NCBI GenBank assembly: GCA_964515405.1
Contig: CAZERD010000028.1
Location: forward strand, 1-17,307
From: CAZERD01 sp964515405
Lineage (GTDB): Bacteria > Campylobacterota_A > Desulfurellia > Desulfurellales > CAZERD01
DNA: 17,307 nt
Direction: 5' to 3'
Shown: positions 1 through 7,594 of the stretch, piece by piece
How the letters are laid out: every line of letters begins with the position of its first letter
Position numbering within the stretch: the stretch's first letter is position 1
Translations under genes and position numbers: made by a program
Notes under the pieces: generated by a model
What the model was told of the DNA's origin: nothing
Databases searched by the model: none
Seen by the model: the letters and a program-made list of their open reading frames with translations, nothing else

Positions 1-50
1 TTATAGAGGAAGCTGGGTACTGGAGAATCTTTCTGAAAAGAGGGAAGTGA
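1..50 (+). CDS. 3' end of an unidentified upstream gene (partial)
   Basis: One frame stays open from base 3 and ends with a TGA at 48-50, giving the last 15 residues IEEAGYWRIFLKRGK. The stop overlaps the ATG of the next gene in a TGATG arrangement, the compact stop/start coupling seen throughout this operon. That context is the main reason to think it is a real gene end. The peptide is too short to assign a family. It may be the first visible member of the Hdr operon, such as a partner dehydrogenase, but nothing seen here decides that. Confidence 0.4.
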   Translation, partial: IEEAGYWRIFLKRGK

Positions 51-487
51 TGAGTACCTCCAGTGGTGGCGGGGATTTTCGTCCGAAAATCCTCGTCTTT
101 TCAACGGAATATATTTCTGATTTGGGGATTGATTTTGCGGGTAGTTCTCACATGCATTACCCGACAAGCGTGGTTGTGATACCCGTACCATGCTCAAGCT
201 CTATAAAACCAAAGTGGATTCTCCATGCCATTGAAAAGGGGTTTGATGGTGTTTTTGTAGCCGCTGATGGAACGGATTGTCCATTCTTGCAGGACTGTGG
301 CTCGAGAACAGCGACCATCACGGGTAAGGCTCAGGAAATGTTGAAAGGAAAGGGGTACAACCCTATGAGGTTGAAGATGGCAGCTATATGTTCCGTTTGT
401 GCTGAGCCTTTTGTGAATCATATGAAGAATTTTTATGAGACGCTTAGGAGCCTTGGCCCCGTGAGGGAGGGGGAGGTGGAGGCATGA
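50..487 (+). CDS. MvhD/FlpD-like hydrogenase iron-sulfur (delta) subunit
   Basis: This 145-residue protein matches the MvhD/FlpD family, small [2Fe-2S] proteins that pass electrons from a hydrogenase or other dehydrogenase to the FAD of HdrA. The family pattern shows in PVPCSSSIKPKWILHAIEKG (C48) followed by GFDGVFVAADGTDC (C77). I start it at ATG 50, which overlaps the upstream stop as TGATG and has AGGGA just before it; a GTG at 47 is an alternative. It is odd in its cysteines: the N-terminal CCxxC segment usual in MvhD reads STEYI here, and the usual GC before the GxC motif is AD. C83 and a C114-x2-C117 pair are present instead, so cluster ligation may differ. Its TGA overlaps the HdrA start (ATGA), implying coupled translation and a shared complex. 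The family call is firm; the presence of a normal cluster is not. Confidence 0.8.
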   Translation: MSTSSGGGDFRPKILVFSTEYISDLGIDFAGSSHMHYPTSVVVIPVPCSSSIKPKWILHAIEKGFDGVFVAADGTDCPFLQDCGSRTATITGKAQEMLKGKGYNPMRLKMAAICSVCAEPFVNHMKNFYETLRSLGPVREGEVEA

Positions 488-3195
488 GCTATGATGTTCT
501 GATTATAGGTGGTGGTATAGCTGGAATGGAGTCGGCCATAAACTTGGGTGATATGGGATACAAGGTGCTTGTTGTTGAAAAATCGCCTAGCATAGGTGGA
601 AAGATGATCCTGTTGAGTAAAGTTTTTCCGACCCTGGATTGTGCAAGCTGTATTGCTACTCCTAAGATGGCTCAAACGGCTCATCACCCGAATGTGGATA
701 TAATGGTTTATAGCGAGGTGAAGGAGGTTGAGAGGAAGGATGGGGGTGGGTTCAGGGTTAAAGTGTACAAGAAGCCCACCTATATCAATGAGGATGCATG
801 CACTGGTTGTCAGCACTGTGAGTTTGCGTGCACTGTGGCTGTTCCTGATGAGTTCAACTACGGGATGGTGAGCAGACGGGCTGCATACATTGCTTTTCCT
901 CAGGCTATTCCTAAGAAGGCTGTTATAGATAGACAGGCAAGTTCTCCATGCACGTATTACTGCCCTGCTGGGATAAAGGCGCACGGATATATTTCGCTCT
1001 CAAGGAGTGGCAAGTATGATGAGGCTTTCGGGTTGATAGCAGAAGCTACTCCCTTTGTTGGTACGCTTGGTAGGGCATGTTTTGCTCCGTGTGAAGCAAA
1101 GTGTACACGTGGTGAACTTGAAGGTTCTGTTCCCATAAGGAGAATAAAAAGGTTTCTTGCGGATAGGTATTATGAAAGTCATCCTTCTCCATCGGTGGAG
1201 CTCCCAGAACGTAAATCGGATAAGAGAGTTGCCATTGTGGGTTCTGGTCCTGCTGGTCTTACGGCCGCTTATCATCTTGCCAGGATGGGTCATGTAGTGA
1301 AGGTGTTTGAGGCGGAGGATGTTATTGGGGGGTTACCGAGAACAGTAATTCCTTCCTACAGACTGCCAGAACATGTTCTTGAGCGGGATGTGAAGAATGT
1401 CACCTCGCTTGGGGTTGATATAGAGACGGGTAAGAAAATTACAAGTCTCAATGAGTTAAAAAAGCAGGGGTTTGATGCTGTATTTGTTGCGGTCGGAGCG
1501 TCTGCCGGTAAAAATTCGGGGATTGAAGGTGAGGAACTTGATGGTGTTTACAAGTGTATAGATTTTTTGAAGGGCGCAAAGTTCGGAAAAGCTCTTGATC
1601 TGAAAGGCAAAAGAGTGCTTGTTGTCGGTGGCGGGAATGCAGCTATAGATCCGGCCAGAGTGGCACTCAGGTTGGGTGCGAGTAGGGTTGTTCTTGAGTA
1701 CAGGAGAACGAGGGACGAAATGCCTGCTTCCGAACAGGAGATAAGGGCTGCTGAGGATGAGGGTGTTGAGTTTTGTTTTCTCTCGGTACCGGTGAAATTT
1801 TTGGGTGAGAATGGGAAGCTTAAAAGGGTTGTGTCCCAGAAGATGGAGCTAGGCGAGCCTGATTCTTCTGGTAGAAGACGCCCCATTCCGATTTCCGGGG
1901 CTTTCTTTGAGATGGAGATGGATCTCGTTGTTATGTCCATAGGTAATGTGCCGTCAACATCTGAATTTTCGGGTGAGGTGGAGCTGAACAGCAACGGTAC
2001 GATAAAGGTTGATCCGGAGACACTACAGTCTTCCGTGCCGTTTGTTTTCTCTGGAGGGGATGCGGTGCTTGGGCCTTCCTCTATAGCTGAGGCCTGTGGT
2101 CAGGGATGGAGAGCAGCTTATTATATTGATAGGTTTTTGAAGGGTGAACCGCTTGAAGCTGGTGTGTTTGATGATAGGTTACCTGTTGTTGATGCTAAGG
2201 ATGTTCTTTCGAGGCAAGATAGGTATTCTGTACTTCGTCCGGGTAAAGTACACGAACTTTCCGTTGCAGACAGGATATGCAGTTTTGATGAGGTTGAGCT
2301 CCCCATGAGTGAGGAAGAAGTGGAGCAGGAAACAAGGAGATGTCTTGATTGTGGGATATGTTCTGAGTGTCATCAGTGTGTTAAGGCCTGTCCTGCGAAT
2401 GCCATAGACTTTTCAAAGAGGGGAGAAGAGCTGGATATAGAAGCTGGTGCTGTAATCACCTCAATAGGATTTAACCTGTTTCCTGCTCAGAAAAAAGCGC
2501 TTTATGGATACGGCAGGTTCAGGAATGTTATAGATGCTATGCAAATGGACAGGCTTCTGTCTCCGACCAGGCCTTATAACACGGTGCTTAGACCGTCTGA
2601 TGGAAAGGTGCCTGATAGTATAGCATTTGTGCTTTGTACAGGTTCCAGGGATCATCTTGCCGGAAATCCAATATGTTCAAGGGTGTGCTGTATGTACTCA
2701 CTCAAACAGGCTCAACTTCTTATGGGGGCTTTGCCACTTGCGGATATAACGGTGTACTATATTGATATAAGAGCTTTTGGTAAAGGTTTTGAGGAATTCT
2801 ACGAGCAGGCTAGGTCCATGGGTGTCAATCTGATTAAGGGCAAGGTATCCCGTATTACGCCTGCGGAAAACGATAGCCTTGTTCTGCATTACGAGGATAT
2901 AGAAGGTGATGGCGGTATAAAGACGGCTGAGCATGATCTTGTTGTGCTTTCGGTTGGGTTTCTGCCAAACGTTGAGGCTGCGGGTGTCTTTAAAGACAGC
3001 ATAGAGCTTGAGGACCTTGGGTACATAAGGGAAGTTGACGAGGATTTGAACCCAGGAGTAACAAGTATAGATGGTGTGTATGTGGCGGGGACCTCTTCCG
3101 GTCCTATGGATATACCGGACACCATACTGCATGCAGGGGCTTCGGTGGTTCATGCGGCCTCTTACATTGAAAAGCTTAAGGGGAGCGGAGAATGA
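484..3195 (+). CDS. HdrA-like flavoprotein with inserted GltD-type NAD(P)H oxidoreductase module
   Basis: This 903-residue cytoplasmic protein is HdrA with a second flavoprotein inside it. Residues 4-40 are an FAD-binding Rossmann segment (GGGIAGMESA), followed by the HdrA cysteine segment LDCASCIATPKM (53-56). A ferredoxin-like motif uses C106, C109, C112 and C116, then the HdrA-typical PDEFN and FPQAIPKK. At about residue 152 a GltD/NfnB-like region begins: cysteines 156, 160, 199, 203 and 207, an FAD motif (GSGPAGLTAA, 253-262), an NAD(P) motif (VVGGGNAAIDPA, 380-391) and FSGGDAVLGPSSIAEA. From about residue 619 the HdrA sequence resumes with a cysteine-rich ferredoxin motif (620, 623, 626, 629, 632, 636) and the HdrA C-terminal domain including LCTGSRD and CSRVCCMYSL. 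Known family roles imply electron exchange between NAD(P)H, FAD and Fe-S clusters, possibly by flavin-based bifurcation. It overlaps both neighbours by ATGA. Confidence 0.9.
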   Translation: MSYDVLIIGGGIAGMESAINLGDMGYKVLVVEKSPSIGGKMILLSKVFPTLDCASCIATPKMAQTAHHPNVDIMVYSEVKEVERKDGGGFRVKVYKKPTYINEDACTGCQHCEFACTVAVPDEFNYGMVSRRAAYIAFPQAIPKKAVIDRQASSPCTYYCPAGIKAHGYISLSRSGKYDEAFGLIAEATPFVGTLGRACFAPCEAKCTRGELEGSVPIRRIKRFLADRYYESHPSPSVELPERKSDKRVAIVGSGPAGLTAAYHLARMGHVVKVFEAEDVIGGLPRTVIPSYRLPEHVLERDVKNVTSLGVDIETGKKITSLNELKKQGFDAVFVAVGASAGKNSGIEGEELDGVYKCIDFLKGAKFGKALDLKGKRVLVVGGGNAAIDPARVALRLGASRVVLEYRRTRDEMPASEQEIRAAEDEGVEFCFLSVPVKFLGENGKLKRVVSQKMELGEPDSSGRRRPIPISGAFFEMEMDLVVMSIGNVPSTSEFSGEVELNSNGTIKVDPETLQSSVPFVFSGGDAVLGPSSIAEACGQGWRAAYYIDRFLKGEPLEAGVFDDRLPVVDAKDVLSRQDRYSVLRPGKVHELSVADRICSFDEVELPMSEEEVEQETRRCLDCGICSECHQCVKACPANAIDFSKRGEELDIEAGAVITSIGFNLFPAQKKALYGYGRFRNVIDAMQMDRLLSPTRPYNTVLRPSDGKVPDSIAFVLCTGSRDHLAGNPICSRVCCMYSLKQAQLLMGALPLADITVYYIDIRAFGKGFEEFYEQARSMGVNLIKGKVSRITPAENDSLVLHYEDIEGDGGIKTAEHDLVVLSVGFLPNVEAAGVFKDSIELEDLGYIREVDEDLNPGVTSIDGVYVAGTSSGPMDIPDTILHAGASVVHAASYIEKLKGSGE

Positions 3196-4916
3196 GTTCA
3201 CAGAGAATAGGTGTATATATCTGCCATTGCGGGGGTAACATCTCGGATTATGTGGATGTGGAAAAGGTCAGGAGTGCTGTTGAAAATGAGCCTGGTGTGA
3301 TTGTGGCTAAGACAGTGATGTTTGCCTGTTCTGATGCTGCTCAAGGGGAGATGATAGAAGATGTAAAAGGTGAAAATCTTGACGGTTTAGTGGTTGCTTC
3401 CTGCTCTCCGAGATTGCACCTTTTCACGTTCAGGGGAACAGCCAGGAGGGCTGGTTTGAATCCTTATCAGTATATTCAGGTGAACCTCAGGGAGCAGGAT
3501 TCGTGGGCTCATACGGATGATAAGAGTGGGGCTACGGAAAAAGCTATTAGGATGTTGAGGGCGGGAATAGCCAAAACAAGGCATTCGGTGCCTCTTGAAC
3601 CTCAACGTATAGATACAGCACCTCGGGTGCTTGTCATTGGGGCGGGTATATCTGGGCTTAGGGCAGCTCTTGCTCTGTCTGATCTCGGTCTAACTGTATT
3701 TGTGGTTGAAAGAGAAAAGAAAGTAGGTGGCTGGGTTGCAGAGCTGGGTGAGATGTATCCGAATAATAGAAAGGGGGTAGAACTCATCCAGAGTCTTATG
3801 GAGAAGGTAAGCGAATGCGATAACATCCAAGTGTACACAGATGCTGAAGTTGTAGAGAAACAAGGATGTGTGGGTAATTTTGATGTAAAAGTCAGGGTCT
3901 CTGATGGAAATGTTGTTTCTCTGAATGTGGGTTCTATTATTGTTGCCACTGGATTTGAAACATATACCCCGGCTGAGGGAGAGTTTGGATATGGTTTGAA
4001 AGGTGTGGTTACCCTGCCTGAGTTCAGAAAATGGCTGGATACCTCCGGTGGTACGGAATACGATGGCAAGAGAATAAATAGCATTGCGTATGTATACTGT
4101 GTTGGCTCTAGACAGTCTCCTGAGGTGGACAATGCCCATGAGTATTGTTCTCGTTATTGCTGTACCGCTGCTGTCCACACCTCTGTGGTTGTTTCGGAGA
4201 AGTTTCCCTCTGTGGTGCAGTATCATCTGTACAGAGATATGAGAACCTACGGTAAATATGAAAGGTTGTATGAGGATTCAAGGAATTATGGAGCTGTATT
4301 TTTGAGGTACTCTGAAAGCGAGCCACCTGTGGTTGAGGAAAGCGGAGGCAAACTCGTGGTGAGGGTAAAGGATGTGCTTACAGAGGGTGAGGAAATAGGG
4401 ATTGCGGTTGATATGGTGGTTCTTGTCACTGGGATGGTGCCGCGTTCTAACGATGCCCTCATAAATATATTTAAGCTCCCTGTGGGGAGGGATGGTTTCT
4501 TCAACGAAATACATCCCAAGCTTAGGCCTGTTGAGACTATATCCAATGGGGTATTTATCTGCGGTGCTTGTCAGGGCCCGAAGAACTCTGTGGAGAGCGT
4601 TGCGTCTTCACTTGCGGCAGTTGCAAAGTCTGCGGCACCCCTTAAGAGGGGATATGTAGAACTTGAACCTTTAATTGCCACCGTTAATTCTGATGCCTGC
4701 GAATGGTGTGGTGAGTGCGAGAAAGCTTGTCCTTATTCGGCTGTGGATAAGGTAAATAGGGATGGCAGGGATGTAGCAGTAATTAATGCGGCTCTGTGCA
4801 AGGGATGTGGTGCGTGTGTTCCTGTTTGTGAGAAGGATGCCATAGATGTTCTTGGGTATTCTGATGGGCAGATTTTGGATATGATAGATGCTCTCCTTGT
4901 GGAGGTGCCAGCATGA
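3192..4916 (+). CDS. hdrA: HdrA-like subunit, short form (CoB-CoM heterodisulfide reductase subunit A family)
   Basis: This 574-residue protein is a second HdrA. It begins with the HdrA N-terminal domain (IGVYICHCGGNI, C11 and C13; C46; VVASCSPRLHLFTFR with C71; QVNLREQDSWAH), which the longer HdrA upstream lacks. An FAD Rossmann motif follows at about 145-180 (VLVIGAGISGLRAAL, then KKVGG). The C-terminus carries two [4Fe-4S] motifs: C503, C506, C509, C513 and C536, C539, C542, C546. The ferredoxin insertion that many HdrA proteins have in the middle is absent. With the GltD-containing protein next door, the two may form a heterodimeric HdrA in place of the usual homodimer: one supplies the N-terminal domain and terminal ferredoxin, the other the NAD(P)H module. 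ATGA overlaps at both ends indicate coupled expression. The family call is secure; the heterodimer is inference. Confidence 0.9.
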   Translation: MSSQRIGVYICHCGGNISDYVDVEKVRSAVENEPGVIVAKTVMFACSDAAQGEMIEDVKGENLDGLVVASCSPRLHLFTFRGTARRAGLNPYQYIQVNLREQDSWAHTDDKSGATEKAIRMLRAGIAKTRHSVPLEPQRIDTAPRVLVIGAGISGLRAALALSDLGLTVFVVEREKKVGGWVAELGEMYPNNRKGVELIQSLMEKVSECDNIQVYTDAEVVEKQGCVGNFDVKVRVSDGNVVSLNVGSIIVATGFETYTPAEGEFGYGLKGVVTLPEFRKWLDTSGGTEYDGKRINSIAYVYCVGSRQSPEVDNAHEYCSRYCCTAAVHTSVVVSEKFPSVVQYHLYRDMRTYGKYERLYEDSRNYGAVFLRYSESEPPVVEESGGKLVVRVKDVLTEGEEIGIAVDMVVLVTGMVPRSNDALINIFKLPVGRDGFFNEIHPKLRPVETISNGVFICGACQGPKNSVESVASSLAAVAKSAAPLKRGYVELEPLIATVNSDACEWCGECEKACPYSAVDKVNRDGRDVAVINAALCKGCGACVPVCEKDAIDVLGYSDGQILDMIDALLVEVPA

Positions 4917-5179
4917 AATCAAGGGTTTTAAGGGATACCAGAGAGATTATAAGAGAGGAAATGGTAATGCGCCGTAGGATTTTGAATGTGCTGAGTGAGG
5001 GCAACAAGACTGTGCCTGAGGTTGCTGAAGAAATAGGCTGTCCTGCGGATGAGATTATGTTTTGGATGATGGGTATGAGGAAATATGGCTACATTGAGGA
5101 AACGGATGAAGTTACGGATGAGGGGTTTTACAGGTATGCGTTAACAGAGAAGGGGAGAGAAGATGGCACTCAGAAGTAA
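4913..5179 (+). CDS. small winged helix-turn-helix protein in Hdr operon
   Basis: This 88-residue protein has an N-terminal charged helix, then an arrangement typical of winged helix-turn-helix proteins: ILNVLSEGNKTVPEVAEEIG (helices 1-2), ADEIMFWMMGMRKYGYIEE (recognition-like helix) and a wing region ending ALTEKGRE. It contains no cysteines, so it is unlikely to be an electron carrier. The ATG overlaps the preceding HdrA stop (ATGA) and its end overlaps hdrC by 17 bases, so it is an integral operon member. It might regulate the operon, or act as a structural adaptor in the Hdr complex, since DNA-binding folds are sometimes used for protein contacts. The sequence does not separate these options. 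Confidence 0.7.
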   Translation: MKSRVLRDTREIIREEMVMRRRILNVLSEGNKTVPEVAEEIGCPADEIMFWMMGMRKYGYIEETDEVTDEGFYRYALTEKGREDGTQK

Positions 5180-5468
5180 TCCTGTGCTTATTAGAGAAGT
5201 GGCAGGCTCTCGTGAGTTTAATGCCTCTGCTTGTATGAACTGTGGATGCTGTACTGCTATATGTCCTATGGAGACAGGTATTCTTGCTAGGAAGCTGTTC
5301 AGGTATGTGGTGCTTGGTCTTGAGGATAAACTGTTGGAGAATACAGAGGTTATATTTTCGTGCCTTCTCTGTAAACTGTGTGAAGAGGCCTGCCCTGCTG
5401 ATGTTCATATCTCTGATAATCTGAGGGTGATAAGGCATTACATAAACACACACGTTTATAAGGTGTAG
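5163..5468 (+). CDS. hdrC: HdrC-like [4Fe-4S] ferredoxin subunit
   Basis: This 101-residue protein has the compact HdrC form: two CxxCxxCxxxCP motifs, at C24/C27/C30/C34 and C67/C70/C73/C77, separated by a helical stretch (GILARKLFRYVVLG). The segment PADVHISDNLRVIRHYI after the second motif is typical of HdrC. In the family it relays electrons from the HdrA ferredoxin domains to HdrB. The ATG at 5163 lies within the end of the winged-helix gene and is preceded by a purine-rich AGGGGAGAG. HdrB follows 11 bases after the stop. A frame-shifted overlapping reading frame (5242-5424) is a shadow. Confidence 0.9.
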   Translation: MALRSNPVLIREVAGSREFNASACMNCGCCTAICPMETGILARKLFRYVVLGLEDKLLENTEVIFSCLLCKLCEEACPADVHISDNLRVIRHYINTHVYKV

Positions 5469-5479
5469 AGGGGGGCGAT

Positions 5480-6448
5480 ATGGCGTTCAATACTGCGGAT
5501 ATTATAGGTATACTTCAGGATAATGTTGAACTAAGAAAATCTGTGCTCCCCATTTCCCCAAATGCGGCGGCCAAATGGGCTGACAAGTTGCGCCTACCGA
5601 GGGGAGGGAAGACGGTAATATACACGGGGTTTATGTATCAGCTTGTACCATATATTAGTGCCTCTGTTAAGTATGCGGAGAAATTCGGAGATTCCAAGCT
5701 TGCCGAATACACCGGGATTGCTAGAAGAATAAACAGAGTGGTAAATCTTACTGGACTTATGGCTCTTTTCTCAAGGGTTGAGGAGAGAGAATATAGCGGC
5801 ATACTTCAATCCGTAGCCAAACTTCTTATGCTCACGAGGGAAAACTTTGGGTATCTTTACGAAGATGAGATATATGCAGGTGCCCTTGCACATGACCTTG
5901 GCTCTCTTGATGTGTTTGAGGCTCACGCGTCCTATGTGTATAGGAAGCTTAAAGGTTTAGGTGTTAAGAAGCTTATAACTGTAGATCCTCATACAACCAA
6001 TATGTTGAAGACAGTGTATCCCAAGGTTGTAAGCGGGTTCGATATCGAGGTTAAGAGTTATATTGAGGTGCTTGCAGAAAATGTTAACACGCTTGAACCT
6101 GTTAAAGAAACGGGTGGACGTCTTGTGGTGCATGATTCCTGTGTGTATGCGAGATATGAAGGTGTGATTGATGAACCGAGGGCGCTCCTTAGGAAGGCAG
6201 GTTATGAGGTTGTGGAGCCTGAGAACTCAGGTGTTTTTACTTTTTGTTGTGGGGGTCCTGTGGAGTCTCTATATCCGGATAAGGCTCTCAGCATAGCAGA
6301 GAGAAGAGTTAAGGAGCTCGTGGAGTACGGGGACAGCGTGGTGACAATGTGTCCCATATGTCTTGCCAATCTGAGAAGAGTTGCTAATGAAGTAGAAGTG
6401 CTGGATATAGCTACCTACCTTGAGCGGGCTTTTGTAGAGGAGGGGTAA
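5480..6448 (+). CDS. hdrB: HdrB-like catalytic subunit with a single CCG domain
   Basis: This 322-residue protein carries the CCG (cysteine-rich, DUF224) signature of HdrB/HdrD at C221-x34-C256C257-x33-C291-x2-C294. In HdrB such motifs bind unusual [4Fe-4S] clusters that cleave the CoM-S-S-CoB disulfide. Methanogen HdrB has two of these motifs. Here the whole N-terminal half has no cysteine at all, although it keeps a family-like YTGFMYQLVPYI segment at 48-59 where the first motif would begin. The protein therefore has exactly the five cysteines of one site. The ATG is preceded by a strong GAGGGGGG. It is the last gene of the operon and is followed by a hairpin. The physiological disulfide or other acceptor is unknown; a bacterial host would not use CoM/CoB in the methanogen sense. 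Confidence 0.85.
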   Translation: MAFNTADIIGILQDNVELRKSVLPISPNAAAKWADKLRLPRGGKTVIYTGFMYQLVPYISASVKYAEKFGDSKLAEYTGIARRINRVVNLTGLMALFSRVEEREYSGILQSVAKLLMLTRENFGYLYEDEIYAGALAHDLGSLDVFEAHASYVYRKLKGLGVKKLITVDPHTTNMLKTVYPKVVSGFDIEVKSYIEVLAENVNTLEPVKETGGRLVVHDSCVYARYEGVIDEPRALLRKAGYEVVEPENSGVFTFCCGGPVESLYPDKALSIAERRVKELVEYGDSVVTMCPICLANLRRVANEVEVLDIATYLERAFVEEG

Positions 6449-6528
6449 GTACCTTTGGGGTGTTTTGCTCCTCTTTTATTTTCTATTCAATTCTTTCTAC
6501 TTTATTATTAAGAGGCTGTAAAGGGGGG

Positions 6529-6554
6529 GCAGGGAAAGGCTGTGCCTTCCCTGC
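6529..6554 (+). terminator. stem-loop between convergent operons (probable terminator)
   Basis: The sequence GCAGGGAAAGGC, loop TGT, then GCCTTCCCTGC forms an 11-bp GC-rich stem with one bulged A. It lies in the 115-bp gap between the hdrB stop (6448) and the convergent rhodanese A stop (6564). On the + strand a loose T-rich stretch (TTATTTT, from 6564) follows about ten bases later; on the - strand the hairpin is followed by C7 T3. It can serve both transcripts, though neither side has a classical immediate T-tract. Confidence 0.65.
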
Positions 6555-6563
6555 ATGGGAGAG

Positions 6564-7472
6564 TTATTTTGCCACGGGGAGTGGCATCCTGGAGTACTCA
6601 TACAGTGAGGCATCATACATTTTTATATTTTTAGCGCCGGCTATGAATTTAAATGCGAACCAATCGCCCGTTGCGAGGTGTCCTGTATTACAGTAGACGA
6701 TGATAGGTTTGTTGGGATCTATGCTGTGTTTCTTCAGAATTGAGAGTATGCCCTTAGGCCCACGAAGAGCGTAGTATCCATCCACCTTCTTTGTTAGTGT
6801 GTAACAACCTATTTCTACTGCACCGGGTATGTGACCATGTCTTGCAAGTCTTCTGTCATGGTCTGTTCCGTTATAATGAGCTGGTTCCCTTGCATCCACG
6901 AGTTGAACCTTATGGGTTGCAAGTGCATAGTATATGTCTGGCCATGTTGCGATGGAGGAAAGTTGCATGGTTGTTACTTTGAAGTTGCCTTTGGGTGGTG
7001 TGTATGTTTTAGTGCTTACAGGTTGCTTGGCTGTTTTCCATGCTGCTAAGCCACCGTGGAGCAAGGCTATGTTTTTCAGTCCGTACATCCAAGCCGTCCA
7101 GAACTCTCTTGTGGAGAGTGCATAGTCTTTGGGGCTTCTCCCATAGCTGTAAAATATCACTATGCTGTCGTTGGATATTCCCGCGTTCCTGAAGACCTTT
7201 GTTATTTTTTCGGGAGTGTCGAGTACATGTTTGATGTTTCCGAAGTAGCCTTTCTGGAAGTACTCATGTTTCGGTAGGTTTACCGCATGTGGAATGTGCC
7301 CAGCCCTATAAGCCTTGGGTGACCTGACATCAACAATCACCAGATGAGGATTGTTCATGTGACTTGCCAGCCACTGGGGTGATACTAAGTGTGTGGACGG
7401 CACTTGCAAGGCTAGCGCCGGTGAAACCAGCAATAACAATAATCCTAGAACGCTTAAACCAAGTCGTTTCAT
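6564..7472 (-). CDS. secreted tandem-domain rhodanese (thiosulfate sulfurtransferase family), copy A
   Basis: This 302-residue protein has a Sec signal peptide (MKRLGLSVLGLLLLLVSPALA, cleavage likely after residue 21) and two rhodanese domains. Domain 1 (about 28-150) has VDVRSPKAYRAGHIPHAVN and LLHGGLAAWK but no cysteine in its active-site loop, as is usual for the inactive first domain. Domain 2 (about 175-302) has LVDAREPAHY, HGHIPGAVEI and the active-site loop VYCNTGHLAT with the catalytic cysteine that would carry a persulfide. It should act in the periplasm on thiosulfate, polysulfide or another sulfane-sulfur donor. I chose ATG 7472 rather than the longer frame because AAGGAGG sits eight bases upstream and the signal peptide begins there. 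It has its own promoter downstream of the 10-heme cytochrome gene. Its first part is identical in DNA to copy B. Confidence 0.88.
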   Translation of the reverse strand: MKRLGLSVLGLLLLLVSPALALQVPSTHLVSPQWLASHMNNPHLVIVDVRSPKAYRAGHIPHAVNLPKHEYFQKGYFGNIKHVLDTPEKITKVFRNAGISNDSIVIFYSYGRSPKDYALSTREFWTAWMYGLKNIALLHGGLAAWKTAKQPVSTKTYTPPKGNFKVTTMQLSSIATWPDIYYALATHKVQLVDAREPAHYNGTDHDRRLARHGHIPGAVEIGCYTLTKKVDGYYALRGPKGILSILKKHSIDPNKPIIVYCNTGHLATGDWFAFKFIAGAKNIKMYDASLYEYSRMPLPVAK

Positions 7473-7488
7473 TGAAAAGACCTCCTTA
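7279..7488 (-). repeat. 210-bp perfect direct repeat, copy 1 (5' end of rhodanese A)
   Basis: Base-by-base comparison shows 7279-7488 identical to 13054-13263 at a constant offset of 5775. It covers the Shine-Dalgarno sequence, start codon, signal peptide and start of the first rhodanese domain. Identity stops sharply at 7278, where the protein changes from AVNLPKHEYF to AVNIPLFFKF. Beyond 7488 the next 31 bases still match at 26 positions. Confidence 0.97.
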
Positions 7489-7495
7489 CGTAAGT

Positions 7496-7513
7496 TTCTC
7501 ATATCTATAAGAA
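7496..7513. promoter_or_regulatory. dyad at the predicted start site of the rhodanese A promoter
   Basis: On the - strand the 18 bases read TTCTTA-TAGATA-TGAGAA, an imperfect inverted repeat with six-base arms and one mismatch. It directly abuts the -10 hexamer. The corresponding element before rhodanese B has perfect arms. It may be an operator or the first stem of the mRNA leader. Confidence 0.35.
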
Positions 7514-7541
7514 TGATAGTCTTTTTTGCTCACTTTTTCAA
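7513..7541 (-). promoter_or_regulatory. sigma70-like promoter of rhodanese A
   Basis: Read on the - strand, TTGAAA (7536-7541) is followed after 17 bases by TATCAT (7513-7518), close to the -35/-10 consensus. The -10 hexamer and the following 30 bases are conserved upstream of rhodanese B at the same offset, which supports function. The leader to the ATG would be about 35 bases. Confidence 0.6.
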
Positions 7542-7594
7542 GTTTTTTGAAAAAAATTGTTCGGTTTTTTGTAATTGTGAAAAATGCTTTTATA

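Noticed and set aside
47..49. GTG three bases upstream as start of the MvhD-like gene
   Set aside because: The ATG at 50 forms the TGATG overlap with the upstream stop and keeps acceptable spacing to AGGGA; GTG would add only one residue.
3602..4226. Long - strand frames antisense to the second HdrA (176 and 178 codons)
   Set aside because: They lie opposite a clear HdrA with intact motifs, and their translations show no family features.
6460..6696. 78-codon + strand reading frame after hdrB
   Set aside because: It crosses the hairpin and the antisense of rhodanese A, has no family pattern and no good ribosome-binding site.
7473..7502. Longer N-terminus of rhodanese A (and of B, up to 13322)
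   Set aside because: The AAGGAGG site and the signal peptide both point to the internal ATG, and the extra codons lie in the promoter/leader region.
7534..7554. AT-only hairpin TTTTTCAA/TTGAAAAA after the 10-heme gene
   Set aside because: No GC pairs worth naming and no T-tract in the direction of transcription; it overlaps the -35 of rhodanese A and may be chance in an AT-rich stretch.
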